Positions 43,722 to 52,625 of a DNA stretch of 64,000 bases are shown piece after piece. How positions within the stretch are numbered: position 1 is the first letter of the stretch; every line of letters begins with the position of its first letter. The notes beneath the pieces are model-generated. The model saw only the letters and a program-made list of their open reading frames with translations, ran no database searches and had not been told where the DNA came from. The position numbers were made by a program, and so were the translations under genes. Source of the stretch: an uncultured Hungatella sp. (lineage in GTDB: Bacteria > Bacillota > Clostridia > Lachnospirales > Lachnospiraceae); the NCBI GenBank assembly GCA_910577935.1, contig CAJTOT010000015.1:10515-74514 (forward strand). The letters are read 5' to 3'.

Positions 43722-46700
43722 ATGCCAGAGACAAACGAAACTTATCAACCGTTGACATTTGATGCAATCAAGATTGGTCTGGCCTCTCCGGAGAAGATCC
43801 TGGAGTGGTCTCACGGCGAAGTGAAGAAGCCGGAGACTATCAACTACAGAACTTTAAAGCCGGAGAAAGACGGCCTCTACTGCGAGAGAATCTTTGGCCC
43901 CAGCAAGGACTGGGAGTGCCACTGCGGCAAATATAAAAAGATCCGGTACAAAGGCGTCATCTGCGACCGGTGCGGCGTGGAAGTCACCAAGTCCAGTGTC
44001 CGCAGGGAGCGGACGGGGCACATCGCCCTGGCGGCGCCGGTGTCCCACATCTGGTATTTTAAGGGAATCCCCAGCCGGATGGGCCTGATATTGGATATCT
44101 CTCCCAGAGTGCTGGAGAAGGTGCTTTATTTCGCCTCCTACATCGTGCTGGATCCAGGAACCACTTCCCTCCAGTATAAGCAGGTGCTCTCGGAGAAAGA
44201 GTACAGAGAAGAAGTGGAAAAATACGGCTACGGCGCGTTCCGGGTGGGAATGGGGGCCGAGGCTGTCCAGGAGCTTCTCCAGGCAATCGACCTTGAGAAG
44301 GATTCGGAAGAGCTCCGCAAGGGCTTAAAGGACGCCACCGGTCAGAAGAGGGCCAGAATCATCAAGCGTCTGGAAGTGGTGGACGCGTTCCGCAATTCCG
44401 GCAACAAGCCGGAGTGGATGATCATGACGGTGATCCCGGTGATTCCGCCGGATATCCGTCCCATGGTACAGCTGGACGGCGGCAGGTTCGCCACCTCCGA
44501 CTTAAACGATTTATACAGAAGAATTATCAACAGAAACAACCGTCTCGCCAGACTTCTGGAGCTGGGAGCTCCTGACATCATCGTCCGCAACGAGAAGCGC
44601 ATGCTCCAGGAGGCGGTGGACGCTCTCATCGACAACGGCAGGCGGGGAAGACCCGTGACGGGTCCAGGCAACCGCGCCCTCAAGTCCCTGTCCGACATGC
44701 TCAAGGGCAAGCAGGGACGTTTCCGCCAGAACCTTCTGGGAAAACGTGTGGACTATTCCGGCCGTTCCGTTATCGTGGTGGGACCGGAGTTAAAGATATA
44801 CCAGTGCGGTCTGCCCAAGGAGATGGCCATCGAGCTGTTCAAGCCTTTCGTCATGAAGGAGCTTGTGTCCAACGGGTCTGCCCACAATATCAAGAATGCC
44901 AAGAAGATGGTGGAGCGTCTCCAGGAGGAAGTGTGGGATGTGCTGGAGGAGGTAATCAAGGAGCATCCGGTTATGCTCAACCGGGCGCCTACGCTGCACA
45001 GGCTGGGAATCCAGGCTTTTGAGCCTATCCTGGTGGAGGGCAAGGCCATCAAGCTGCACCCGCTGGTGTGTACGGCTTTTAACGCCGACTTTGACGGAGA
45101 CCAGATGGCTGTCCATCTTCCCCTCTCCGTGGAGGCCCAGGCGGAGTGCCGGTTCCTCCTCTTGTCGCCAAACAACCTGCTGAAGCCTTCCGACGGCGGC
45201 CCTGTGGCTGTTCCGTCCCAGGATATGGTTCTGGGCATCTACTACCTTACCCAGGAGAGGCCGGGGGCCGAGGGAGAGGGCATGTGCTTCAAGAGCCCCA
45301 ACGAGGCCATACTCGCCTACGAGAACGGCGCCGTGACCCTCCACTCCAGAGTGAAGGTGAGAGTGGAGAAGAAGATGGCCGACGGCGAGGTGAAGACAGG
45401 CGTTATCGAGTCCACGGTGGGACGGTTTATTTTCAACGAGATCATTCCCCAGGACTTGGGATTCGTGGACAGGAGCATTCCCGGCAACGAGCTGCTTCTG
45501 GAGGTGGATTTCCATGTGGGAAAGAAGCAGTGCAAGCAGATTCTGGAGAAGGTCATCAACGTTCACGGAGCTACCCAGACTGCCGTGACCTTAGACGACA
45601 TCAAGTCCATCGGCTACAAGTATTCCACCAGGGCCGCCATGACCGTGTCCATCTCAGACATGACCGTGCCGCCCACCAAGCCTAAACTCATCGCCGACGC
45701 CCAGGAGACGGTGGACAGGATCGCCAAGAACTTCCGCCGCGGTCTGATCACGGAGGAGGAGCGGTACAAAGAGGTTATCGAGACATGGAAGACCACCGAC
45801 GACCAGCTGACCCACGACCTGCTCACAGGTCTTGACAAATACAACAACATTTTCATGATGGCCGACTCCGGCGCCCGCGGTTCTGACAAGCAGATCAAAC
45901 AGCTGGCGGGCATGCGCGGGCTGATGGCGGATACCACGGGACACACCATTGAGCTGCCCATCAAGTCCAACTTCCGGGAGGGACTGGACGTACTGGAGTA
46001 CTTCATCTCCGCCCACGGGGCCAGAAAGGGACTGTCCGACACGGCTCTGCGTACAGCCGACTCCGGTTACCTGACACGCCGTCTGGTGGACGTGTCCCAG
46101 GACGTGATTATCCGGGAGGTGGACTGCTGTGAGGGCAAGGATATCCCTTATATGGAGATCAAGGCGTTTATGGAAGGGCAGGAGACCATCGAGAACCTGG
46201 AGGAGAGGCTGACAGGAAGATATATCGCCGAGACCATTACGGACCCGGACACAGGGGAAGTGGTGGTGAAGGAAAACCACATGTGTACGCCAAAGCGGGC
46301 AAAGGCCGTCATCCAGGTGCTTCAGAAGCTGGGAAGGGAGAGCGTCAAGATCCGCACTGTACTCAGCTGTAAGTCCCACATCGGCGTCTGCGCCAAGTGC
46401 TATGGCTCCAACATGGCCACAGGCCAGGCGGTTCAGGTGGGCGAGGCCGTAGGCATCATTGCCGCCCAGTCCATCGGCGAACCGGGAACCCAGCTGACTA
46501 TGCGTACCTTCCACACCGGCGGCGTGGCCGGCGGCGATATCACTCAGGGTCTTCCCCGTGTGGAGGAGCTCTTCGAGGCCAGAAAGCCCAAGGGTCTCGC
46601 CATCATCACCGAGTTTGGCGGAACCGTGACCATCAAGGATACCAAGAAGAAGAGAGAGATCGTGGTCACGGACACGGAGACAGGCAACTCCAAGACCTAT

Positions 46701-47390
46701 CTGATCCCCTACGGTTCCCGCATCAAGGTTCAGGACGGCCAGGTTCTGGAGGCAGGCGACGAGCTGACCGAAGGAAGCGTGAATCCCCATGATATCCTGA
46801 AGATCAAGGGAGTCCGGGCGGTTCAGGATTACATGATCCAGGAGGTCCAGAAGGTTTACCGTCTCCAGGGCGTGGATATCAACGACAAGCACATCGAGGT
46901 CATCGTGCGCCAGATGCTCAAGAAGGTCAAGGTTGAGGAGAGCGGCGACAGCGATGTCCTCCCCGGCGTGTCCATGAATGTGCTGGAGTACAACGACATG
47001 AACGAGAAGCTTCTTGCCGAGGGAAAAGCCCCGGCAGAGGGCAAACAGGTCATGCTGGGCATCACCAAGGCTTCTTTAGCTACAGACTCTTTCCTCTCCG
47101 CCGCGTCCTTCCAGGAGACCACCAAGGTTCTCACGGAGGCGGCGATCAACGGGAAGATCGACCACCTCATCGGACTGAAGGAGAATGTCCTCATCGGTAA
47201 GCTGATTCCCGCCGGAACAGGTATGAAGAGATACCGCTCCGTGAAGCTGGACAGCGACTTGAATATGGATGATGAACTTCTCTTTGACGACGGGGACGAC
47301 GAGATCGGCGAGACAGTGCTTCTTGGCGAGGATATGATAGAGGAAGCCGAGGAAGTGCTGGAGCTGGACGAAGGCGATGAGGAGATCTGA
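43722..47390 (+). CDS. rpoC: RNA polymerase beta' subunit
   Basis: The 1222-residue beta' subunit contains the N-terminal zinc cluster (CHCGKYKKIRYKGVICDRCG), the catalytic Mg-binding motif NADFDGDQM, the trigger-loop region and the second zinc cysteines (LSCKSHIGVCAKCYG). The ATG at 43722 has AGGGAG 8 bases upstream; a GTG at 43713 overlaps that site. The acidic tail (EEAEEVLELDEGDEEI) is normal for Firmicutes. A strong terminator ends the operon, so it is not joined to rpsL. Confidence 0.99.
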   Translation: MPETNETYQPLTFDAIKIGLASPEKILEWSHGEVKKPETINYRTLKPEKDGLYCERIFGPSKDWECHCGKYKKIRYKGVICDRCGVEVTKSSVRRERTGHIALAAPVSHIWYFKGIPSRMGLILDISPRVLEKVLYFASYIVLDPGTTSLQYKQVLSEKEYREEVEKYGYGAFRVGMGAEAVQELLQAIDLEKDSEELRKGLKDATGQKRARIIKRLEVVDAFRNSGNKPEWMIMTVIPVIPPDIRPMVQLDGGRFATSDLNDLYRRIINRNNRLARLLELGAPDIIVRNEKRMLQEAVDALIDNGRRGRPVTGPGNRALKSLSDMLKGKQGRFRQNLLGKRVDYSGRSVIVVGPELKIYQCGLPKEMAIELFKPFVMKELVSNGSAHNIKNAKKMVERLQEEVWDVLEEVIKEHPVMLNRAPTLHRLGIQAFEPILVEGKAIKLHPLVCTAFNADFDGDQMAVHLPLSVEAQAECRFLLLSPNNLLKPSDGGPVAVPSQDMVLGIYYLTQERPGAEGEGMCFKSPNEAILAYENGAVTLHSRVKVRVEKKMADGEVKTGVIESTVGRFIFNEIIPQDLGFVDRSIPGNELLLEVDFHVGKKQCKQILEKVINVHGATQTAVTLDDIKSIGYKYSTRAAMTVSISDMTVPPTKPKLIADAQETVDRIAKNFRRGLITEEERYKEVIETWKTTDDQLTHDLLTGLDKYNNIFMMADSGARGSDKQIKQLAGMRGLMADTTGHTIELPIKSNFREGLDVLEYFISAHGARKGLSDTALRTADSGYLTRRLVDVSQDVIIREVDCCEGKDIPYMEIKAFMEGQETIENLEERLTGRYIAETITDPDTGEVVVKENHMCTPKRAKAVIQVLQKLGRESVKIRTVLSCKSHIGVCAKCYGSNMATGQAVQVGEAVGIIAAQSIGEPGTQLTMRTFHTGGVAGGDITQGLPRVEELFEARKPKGLAIITEFGGTVTIKDTKKKREIVVTDTETGNSKTYLIPYGSRIKVQDGQVLEAGDELTEGSVNPHDILKIKGVRAVQDYMIQEVQKVYRLQGVDINDKHIEVIVRQMLKKVKVEESGDSDVLPGVSMNVLEYNDMNEKLLAEGKAPAEGKQVMLGITKASLATDSFLSAASFQETTKVLTEAAINGKIDHLIGLKENVLIGKLIPAGTGMKRYRSVKLDSDLNMDDELLFDDGDDEIGETVLLGEDMIEEAEEVLELDEGDEEI

Positions 47391-47523
47391 GGATACAGAA
47401 TATAAGAATGACAAGATGCCGGGATTGCGGGAGCATGAAATGCGGAGCAATCCGTAGGCATCAGGGGGGGCAAAAAACCTTTTGACCCCAACATCATGAC
47501 AATCGAATAAATGGCCGGACTGT

Positions 47524-47577
47524 AAAAGGCGTAAAGTCTCCGCCGGGTTTCCCGGCAGGCGGACTTTGCGCCTTTTT
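47524..47577 (+). terminator. Strong rho-independent terminator of rpoBC
   Basis: AAAAGGCGTAAAGTC (47524-47538) pairs with the complement ending GACTTTGCGCCTTTT (47562-47576, allowing a small mismatch), with an inner CCGCC/GGCGG stem and a T-tract. Confidence 0.9.
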
Positions 47578-47589
47578 AATAATTGCCTC

Positions 47590-47651
47590 TTGACAGAGAG
47601 CAGACACCGGAATATAATTAATCTGTCACAGAAAGTTAGCATAAACTAACT
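47590..47651 (+). promoter_or_regulatory. Consensus promoter with downstream AGTTAG-N6-CTAACT palindrome
   Basis: TTGACA (47590-47595) and TATAAT (47613-47618) with a 17-base spacer make a strong promoter. The palindrome at 47634-47651 lies about 10 bases after the expected start and resembles DtxR/IdeR-type metal boxes (TTAG...CTAA). The downstream gene is of a type linked to iron transport, so iron-responsive repression is plausible but unproven. Confidence 0.6.
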
Positions 47652-47691
47652 ACATAAATAGGTTAAATAAATTTTATGGAGGAGAATCGTT

Positions 47692-47865
47692 ATGGCCGAT
47701 ATAGTGATTGTGGCAGCGGTAGGCGCTGCGGTGGCGGGGATTCTTTGGAAAAAGGTGAAAGACTATAAGTCGGGAAAGGGGGGATGCAGCTGCGGAGGGT
47801 GCAGCGGATGCGGGGGACACGGCGCCTGCGGCGGCTGCGCCTCCCGGGGAGCGCGACAGAAATAG
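47692..47865 (+). CDS. FeoB-associated-type Cys-rich small membrane protein
   Basis: This 57-residue protein has one membrane helix (IVIVAAVGAAVAGILW), a short basic stretch (KKVKDYKSGKG) and a Cys/Gly tail with six cysteines (CSCGGCSGCGG, ACGGC). This is the layout of the small FeoB-associated Cys-rich proteins found beside ferrous-iron transporters, thought to handle iron. No feoA or feoB is adjacent, so it is an orphan here. GGAGGAG lies 6 bases before the ATG. It is monocistronic, with a strong promoter and a possible iron box. Confidence 0.78.
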   Translation: MADIVIVAAVGAAVAGILWKKVKDYKSGKGGCSCGGCSGCGGHGACGGCASRGARQK

Positions 47866-47881
47866 AAACATGAAGTTAAAA

Positions 47882-47923
47882 ACTGCCGGAGTGGGAAGCT
47901 GTAAGCGTTCTCCCTCCGGCAGT
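47882..47923 (-). terminator. Terminator of the minus-strand LysR gene, possibly shared
   Basis: ACTGCCGGAG (47882-47891) and CTCCGGCAGT (47914-47923) form a 10-bp stem. On the minus strand it is followed by TTTTTAA, giving a canonical terminator for the LysR gene. It also lies just after the Cys-rich gene. Confidence 0.75.
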
Positions 47924-47990
47924 GAGTTTCTGCCATATCCTCACCCCTTTTTATGATATCTGTCGGAAGTATGCGCGGCGCTTTTTCTGT

Positions 47991-48929
47991 CTATAGCGCA
48001 GGAAAAACATAGTTGTTCTCGGGGTGCAGCATTTTGTAATTCGCCATTTCGCTGATAAGCATCTGCTTTACAGAGTTATCGTAATGCTGAATGAATGCAT
48101 CCATCAGAGGCGTGAAATATTTATTCTTATGGTAACATAGATTTACATAACGTTCCCCGTGGAAATCGGGAATATTTAAAATAATCAGTTCCGGACTGTG
48201 AAAGGCCAGTACAAGGTCCAGCGACAAGAAGGATATGCCCAGATTTTCGCTTGTTGCATTTAATAAGGTCTGAACACTGTAGCTTTCCCAGATAGGGGTG
48301 ACCGGAAGGTCATGTTGCTGAAAATATATATTGACTACTTGTCTTGTGAGGGAACCCGGTTCCCGCAATAATAAGTTTTGCCCAGCCAAATCTTCTGCCA
48401 CGATGATTTTTTTAGTGGACAGGGGATTATTTTTATGGCAGACGGCCACCACAGGATAGCGTTGTAGTACACGGCTGGAAAGACCGGGAATATTGGCGAC
48501 AGTCTCGGCGATAACAAAATCCACGGAATTTTCCATTGCGTGGTGGGACATCATTGTGGCGTCTCCCGTGCAGACGCTGATCCGGGCGTCTGTATATTTT
48601 TTTGAAAAGGACTTGATAATAGAAGGAAGCAGAAGCTTGCCCACGGCAGTTCCGGAGGCGACTCGGATGTGGTTGATGGACTGGCTGGTCTTGGTCAGAA
48701 TGTCCCATGAATCCAGCAGGATTCGGGCCTGCTCATAGATCAGCTCGCCAAAAGGGGTGATGTAGAGCTTATGGGAAAGGCGGTCAAACAGCTTGGTGTC
48801 ATAGTATTCTTCCAATTCGCGTAAGGCAACGCTGACAGTGGGCTGGGAGATGTGCAGACGTTTTGCCGCTTTCGTAATGGAATTGGTCTGGTAAATAGCT
48901 ACAAAAATTTCAACATGCCGCAGGGTCAT
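47991..48929 (-). CDS. LysR-family transcriptional regulator
   Basis: The N-terminal winged HTH (about residues 1-60; NSITKAAKRLHISQPTVSVALRELEEYYDTKLFDR) and an effector-binding domain (about 88-300) are complete; total 312 residues. It lies divergent from the eight-gene catabolic operon with 144 bp between starts, the classic LysR arrangement. A CTATGTTA-N7-TAACATAG site next to the operon promoter is the likely binding site. The inducer should be the operon substrate or an intermediate. Base composition here is visibly more AT-rich than the rpo genes. Confidence 0.94.
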   Translation of the reverse strand: MTLRHVEIFVAIYQTNSITKAAKRLHISQPTVSVALRELEEYYDTKLFDRLSHKLYITPFGELIYEQARILLDSWDILTKTSQSINHIRVASGTAVGKLLLPSIIKSFSKKYTDARISVCTGDATMMSHHAMENSVDFVIAETVANIPGLSSRVLQRYPVVAVCHKNNPLSTKKIIVAEDLAGQNLLLREPGSLTRQVVNIYFQQHDLPVTPIWESYSVQTLLNATSENLGISFLSLDLVLAFHSPELIILNIPDFHGERYVNLCYHKNKYFTPLMDAFIQHYDNSVKQMLISEMANYKMLHPENNYVFPAL

Positions 48930-48962
48930 GATAGATTCCTCCTTTTGAACATAGTTATTTCC

Positions 48963-49018
48963 CTATGTTAATTATTATAACATAGTATTTTACAAAAGAA
49001 AATCATCCATGCTACAAT
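48963..49018 (+). promoter_or_regulatory. LysR operator and promoter of the catabolic operon
   Basis: CTATGTTA-N7-TAACATAG (48963-48985) is a perfect 8-bp-arm palindrome; another AACATAG half-site lies at 48948-48954. A promoter, TTTACA (48989-48994) - 18 bases - TACAAT (49013-49018), starts 3 bases after it. This upstream placement is typical for LysR activation. Confidence 0.6.
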
Positions 49019-49073
49019 ACAAATACAAAGATTAAGCTTGATCAAAAAATACAAAAGGAAAGAAGGAGACAAT

Positions 49074-50396
49074 ATGGGGGTTGGAATTGTTGTATGTATT
49101 ATTTTTATAATCATTGCAGCGCTGATGATGACACGCAAACTCCCGGCGTTGTTAGCGATGCCGGTTCTGGCAGTGGCTATCGCGGCGGTGGCCGGAATGC
49201 CTCTTATGAAAGGGGAAGAAAATATTTTTTCCACAGTTCTTACAAATGGGTCGCTGAAACTGGCCAGCAATTATGTCATTGTTATTTTTGCAAGCTGGTT
49301 GGCCCAGATGATGTACAAAACAGGCGTAACCGATACGATGATCAAAAAAGCGGCTGAGTTGGGAGGCGATAAACCGGTAGTGATTACGCTTTTGTTATCT
49401 GCCGTAAGCATCTTGCTGTTCTCTTCCATGGGAGGAGTGGGAGCCGTATCCATGGTGGGAAGCACGGTTCTCCCGATTCTGATTTCTATCGGGATCAAGC
49501 CCATGGCGGCTGCTCACATGTTTTTGGCAGCCATGTCTGCCGGCTACTGCATCCGTCCGGCGAATATGGCATCTATTGTTGCGATTTTCGGGATTGAGAC
49601 AAAGGATCTTATGACGGCTGCATGGATATTGCTGGGGGTGGAGGTGATTTACCTGCTGATCTATCTGACCGTTTATATGAAAAAAAATGGCAGGAAGTAC
49701 GCGTTTGCTATGGCGGCTGATGAGGGTGACGACGAAGATATGAAGAATATTATACAGGTAAAAAAAGTTATGGGGCTCCGGGGACTTTTGGCCTGTATGA
49801 CACCACTGCTCATTGTAATCCTGACCTTTGTGTTTAAGGTGGAGGCTATTCCCTGTTTTATTATAGGCATTCTCTGGCTGATGGTTTTCACATATAAAGG
49901 AAACTGGTCAAAATACATCAGCATGGTTACGGAGAGCTGTTATAACGGAATTCGTGATGCTGCGCCGCCAGTGATATTGATGATGGGAATCGGTATGACA
50001 CTGAACGCGGTCAGCGCATCAGTGACACAGACCGCGCTGCTTCCTTTCATGCAGGTGATAACGCCGGCTACGTTGACTGGTTTACTGATATTTTGCTGTG
50101 TTCTCAGCCCCCTTTCCCTCTACCGCGGACCCTTTAATGTGCTGGGGCTGGGAGCCTGCCTGGCAACATGTATCCTGAATGTGGGCAATTTTCCGGCAGT
50201 AGTTCTGGCCGCGGTGTTCTACTGTACGTTTCGCTGGCCGGCGCAAGCCTGTCCGACAGCCACACAAGTGGTATGGACCTCTAATTTTGTCAAATGTGAA
50301 CCGGTAACACTGACAAATAAAGTTTTTATTCCCAACTGGATAGAGACAGCCGTTTCAGTGATTTTGACAGGTCTGGCATATGGGCTGATAGCGTAA
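49074..50396 (+). CDS. Polytopic permease of the ion-transporter type (substrate unknown)
   Basis: The 440-residue protein has about 11-12 hydrophobic segments and two similar halves, with re-entrant-looking SSMGGVGAVSMVGSTVLP and LSPLSLYRGPFNVLGLGA segments. This looks like the GntP/CitMHS/DctM-type ion-transporter superfamily, which moves organic anions, but I cannot place it in a family confidently. AAGGAG is 5-6 bases before the ATG at 49074. As first gene of the operon it probably imports the substrate, perhaps a sugar acid or sulfated polyol. Confidence 0.82.
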   Translation: MGVGIVVCIIFIIIAALMMTRKLPALLAMPVLAVAIAAVAGMPLMKGEENIFSTVLTNGSLKLASNYVIVIFASWLAQMMYKTGVTDTMIKKAAELGGDKPVVITLLLSAVSILLFSSMGGVGAVSMVGSTVLPILISIGIKPMAAAHMFLAAMSAGYCIRPANMASIVAIFGIETKDLMTAAWILLGVEVIYLLIYLTVYMKKNGRKYAFAMAADEGDDEDMKNIIQVKKVMGLRGLLACMTPLLIVILTFVFKVEAIPCFIIGILWLMVFTYKGNWSKYISMVTESCYNGIRDAAPPVILMMGIGMTLNAVSASVTQTALLPFMQVITPATLTGLLIFCCVLSPLSLYRGPFNVLGLGACLATCILNVGNFPAVVLAAVFYCTFRWPAQACPTATQVVWTSNFVKCEPVTLTNKVFIPNWIETAVSVILTGLAYGLIA

Positions 50397-50464
50397 CCGT
50401 GATGTGATGGAGAGCTGCTTTCAGAAAAACAGGCGTCATAAGATTTCTGCAAGGGAGAGTGTAA

Positions 50465-52624
50465 ATGAAAGTAAGAATCGGAATTGATGTGGGAGGAACC
50501 TTTACAGATGCGGTGGCGGTTCGCGGCGATACCTACGAACTAATAGGCACGGTGAAAATCCCTACAACACACAGCGCGAAAGAAGGAGTTGCTGCCGGTA
50601 TCGTGGAGGTGTTGAATAAAATTATGGACGAATGCCATATAGAGCCTGAGGATGTGGCGTTTATAGCCCATGGCACCACCCAGGCGACCAACGCGCTGCT
50701 GGAAGGGGATGTGGACCAGGTGGGCATTCTGACCCTGGGACATGGCGTGGAGGGGCTGAAGGCCAAAGCGGATACTAACATGGGCAGCATCCCTCTGACA
50801 GAAAAGAAGAGCATCGCGCCGGTAAACGAGTTCGTGAACAACGCAAAGCCGGAGAGTCTGAAGGCGGAGGCAGAGAAGGCAATCGGCCGGCTGCGGGAAG
50901 CGGGAGCGGTTTCCATGGTAGTGACAGAATCTTTCAGCGTAGATGATCCCACAAATGAAAATATGGTGGTGGACTGTTGTACGGCCAAAGGGATTCCTGC
51001 TACTGCCGGAAATGATGTGTCCAAGCTGTACGGGCTGAAAGTGCGTACGCGCACAGCAGTGGTTAATGCCAGCATTCTTCCGAAGATGCTGGAGGCAGCA
51101 AACATGACGGAACAAAGTATTCAAAACGCCAATATCCAGGCCCCTTTAATGATTATGCGGTGTGACGGCGGCGTCATGACAGTTGACGAGGTGCGTAAGC
51201 GTCCCATTCTGACGATTCTCTCTGGCCCGGCTGCCGGAGTGGCCGGAGCGTTAATGTATGAAAAGCTGACAGACGGGATTTTTCTTGAAGTAGGCGGCAC
51301 GAGCACAGATATTTCCTGTGTTAAGGACGGAAATGTCATGATACGGTACGCGGAAGTGGGAGGCCATAAGACTTATCTAAACTCTCTGGATGTGCGCACT
51401 GTGGGGATCGGCGGCGGCAGCATGATACGGCTGGATAACGGGGCCGCTGTGGAAGTAGGGCCGAGAAGCGCCCATATAGCCGGCTTGGCCTATGAAATAT
51501 ATGCAGATCCGTCAGAGATAGAAGAGCCAAAGCTGGAAACGATTCAGCCCATCGAGGGAGATCCTCCATATGCCTGCATCAATTGCCGGGGAGGAAAAAG
51601 ATTTGCTCTCACTCAGTCAGGAGCAGCCAATATCTGCGGATATGTTCCGGAGGGAGATTACGCCCAGGGAAACGTGGAGGCAGCCAGAAAAGCCTGGAAG
51701 CCTCTGGCGGACAGCATGGGGATGACGGTGGAGGATACGGCTTTAAGATGTCTGGAGCTTTCCGCGCAAAAGAACAACCGTGTTATTGAAGACATGATTC
51801 ATGACTATTCACTGGATAAAGATACGTTGATTTTTGTAGGCGGCGGCGGTGGGGCCTCAACCGTCGTTCCCCACCTGAGCCAGATGCGCGGCAGTTCGTT
51901 CAGACTGGCCAAAAACGCCCCGGTTATATCGCCTATCGGTGTGGCGTTGGCCCTGGTGCGGGATATGGTGGAACGCACGGTATCCAATCCCACCGAAGAA
52001 GATATTTTGTCTATCCGTCAGGAAGCTGTTGAGAAGGCAGCTGCCGCCGGAGCGAACCGGGATACAGTGGATGTGAAAGTGGAGATCGATACGAAAACCA
52101 ACAGGCTGAGGGCTATCGCAGTTGGGGCGACAGAACTTCGGGCAAAGGACATGGGAAGCCGGAAGAAGACAGAAGAGGAGCTTTTGCAGATTGTGGCAGA
52201 TAACCTGAAAACAGAACCGTCCTTCATACACACAGAGGCAAAAAATGATTTTTATTATGCCATGTCCTGTCAGGTGACAAAGAAAAAGTTTTTTATTTTC
52301 CGCAAGAAAGAGTGCGCTATCCGGCTGGTGGATACAGATGGAATTATCCGCCTCCAGCGTAAAAACGGAGCTGTACATCAGGGAAAAGCCCGAAACTGGA
52401 AAGCCCATGTGAAGCATTTGCTGGAACAGTTTACTGTGTACAGTGACGGGGGAGAGGAGATTCCCAATCTTTGGATTATAAGCGGCAGCCGGATTATTGA
52501 TCTTTCCGGCATGCAGAATCAGCAGCAGATTTTTTCGCTGGCACGGACAGAGTTGGCGGCCGTCAGCCCGGACAGCGATCTGATTATGCTTTGTACCCTT
52601 ACGACAGAAAATGAGAGAAGCTGA
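50465..52624 (+). CDS. HyuA-like hydantoinase/oxoprolinase family ATPase
   Basis: This has the N-terminal ASKHA-type ATPase fold of HyuA (GIDVGGTFTDAVAV, AHGTTQATNALLEG) and the central hydantoinase/oxoprolinase domain (LSGPAAGVAGALMYE, EVGGTSTDISCV). Family members hydrolyse ATP to open cyclic amides or activate carbonyl substrates, usually with a HyuB subunit. No HyuB is present here, and the C-terminal 150 residues (FIHTEAKNDFYYAMSC...) are unlike the usual HyuA end. It lies 68 bases after the permease and is followed almost directly by the HExxH gene. The ring substrate is unknown. Confidence 0.88.
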   Translation: MKVRIGIDVGGTFTDAVAVRGDTYELIGTVKIPTTHSAKEGVAAGIVEVLNKIMDECHIEPEDVAFIAHGTTQATNALLEGDVDQVGILTLGHGVEGLKAKADTNMGSIPLTEKKSIAPVNEFVNNAKPESLKAEAEKAIGRLREAGAVSMVVTESFSVDDPTNENMVVDCCTAKGIPATAGNDVSKLYGLKVRTRTAVVNASILPKMLEAANMTEQSIQNANIQAPLMIMRCDGGVMTVDEVRKRPILTILSGPAAGVAGALMYEKLTDGIFLEVGGTSTDISCVKDGNVMIRYAEVGGHKTYLNSLDVRTVGIGGGSMIRLDNGAAVEVGPRSAHIAGLAYEIYADPSEIEEPKLETIQPIEGDPPYACINCRGGKRFALTQSGAANICGYVPEGDYAQGNVEAARKAWKPLADSMGMTVEDTALRCLELSAQKNNRVIEDMIHDYSLDKDTLIFVGGGGGASTVVPHLSQMRGSSFRLAKNAPVISPIGVALALVRDMVERTVSNPTEEDILSIRQEAVEKAAAAGANRDTVDVKVEIDTKTNRLRAIAVGATELRAKDMGSRKKTEEELLQIVADNLKTEPSFIHTEAKNDFYYAMSCQVTKKKFFIFRKKECAIRLVDTDGIIRLQRKNGAVHQGKARNWKAHVKHLLEQFTVYSDGGEEIPNLWIISGSRIIDLSGMQNQQQIFSLARTELAAVSPDSDLIMLCTLTTENERS

Positions 52625-52625
52625 T

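Larger units (their letters stand above)
47391..47691. other. Intergenic region between rpoC and the Cys-rich small protein gene
   Basis: This 301-bp stretch contains the rpoBC terminator, a consensus promoter and a small palindrome, each listed separately. No additional open frame is convincing. Confidence 0.7.

Noticed and set aside
45654..46892. A 412-codon open frame antisense to rpoC
   Set aside because: It lies entirely within a highly conserved gene in a GC-rich region where antisense frames stay open by codon bias; no ribosome site or family similarity.
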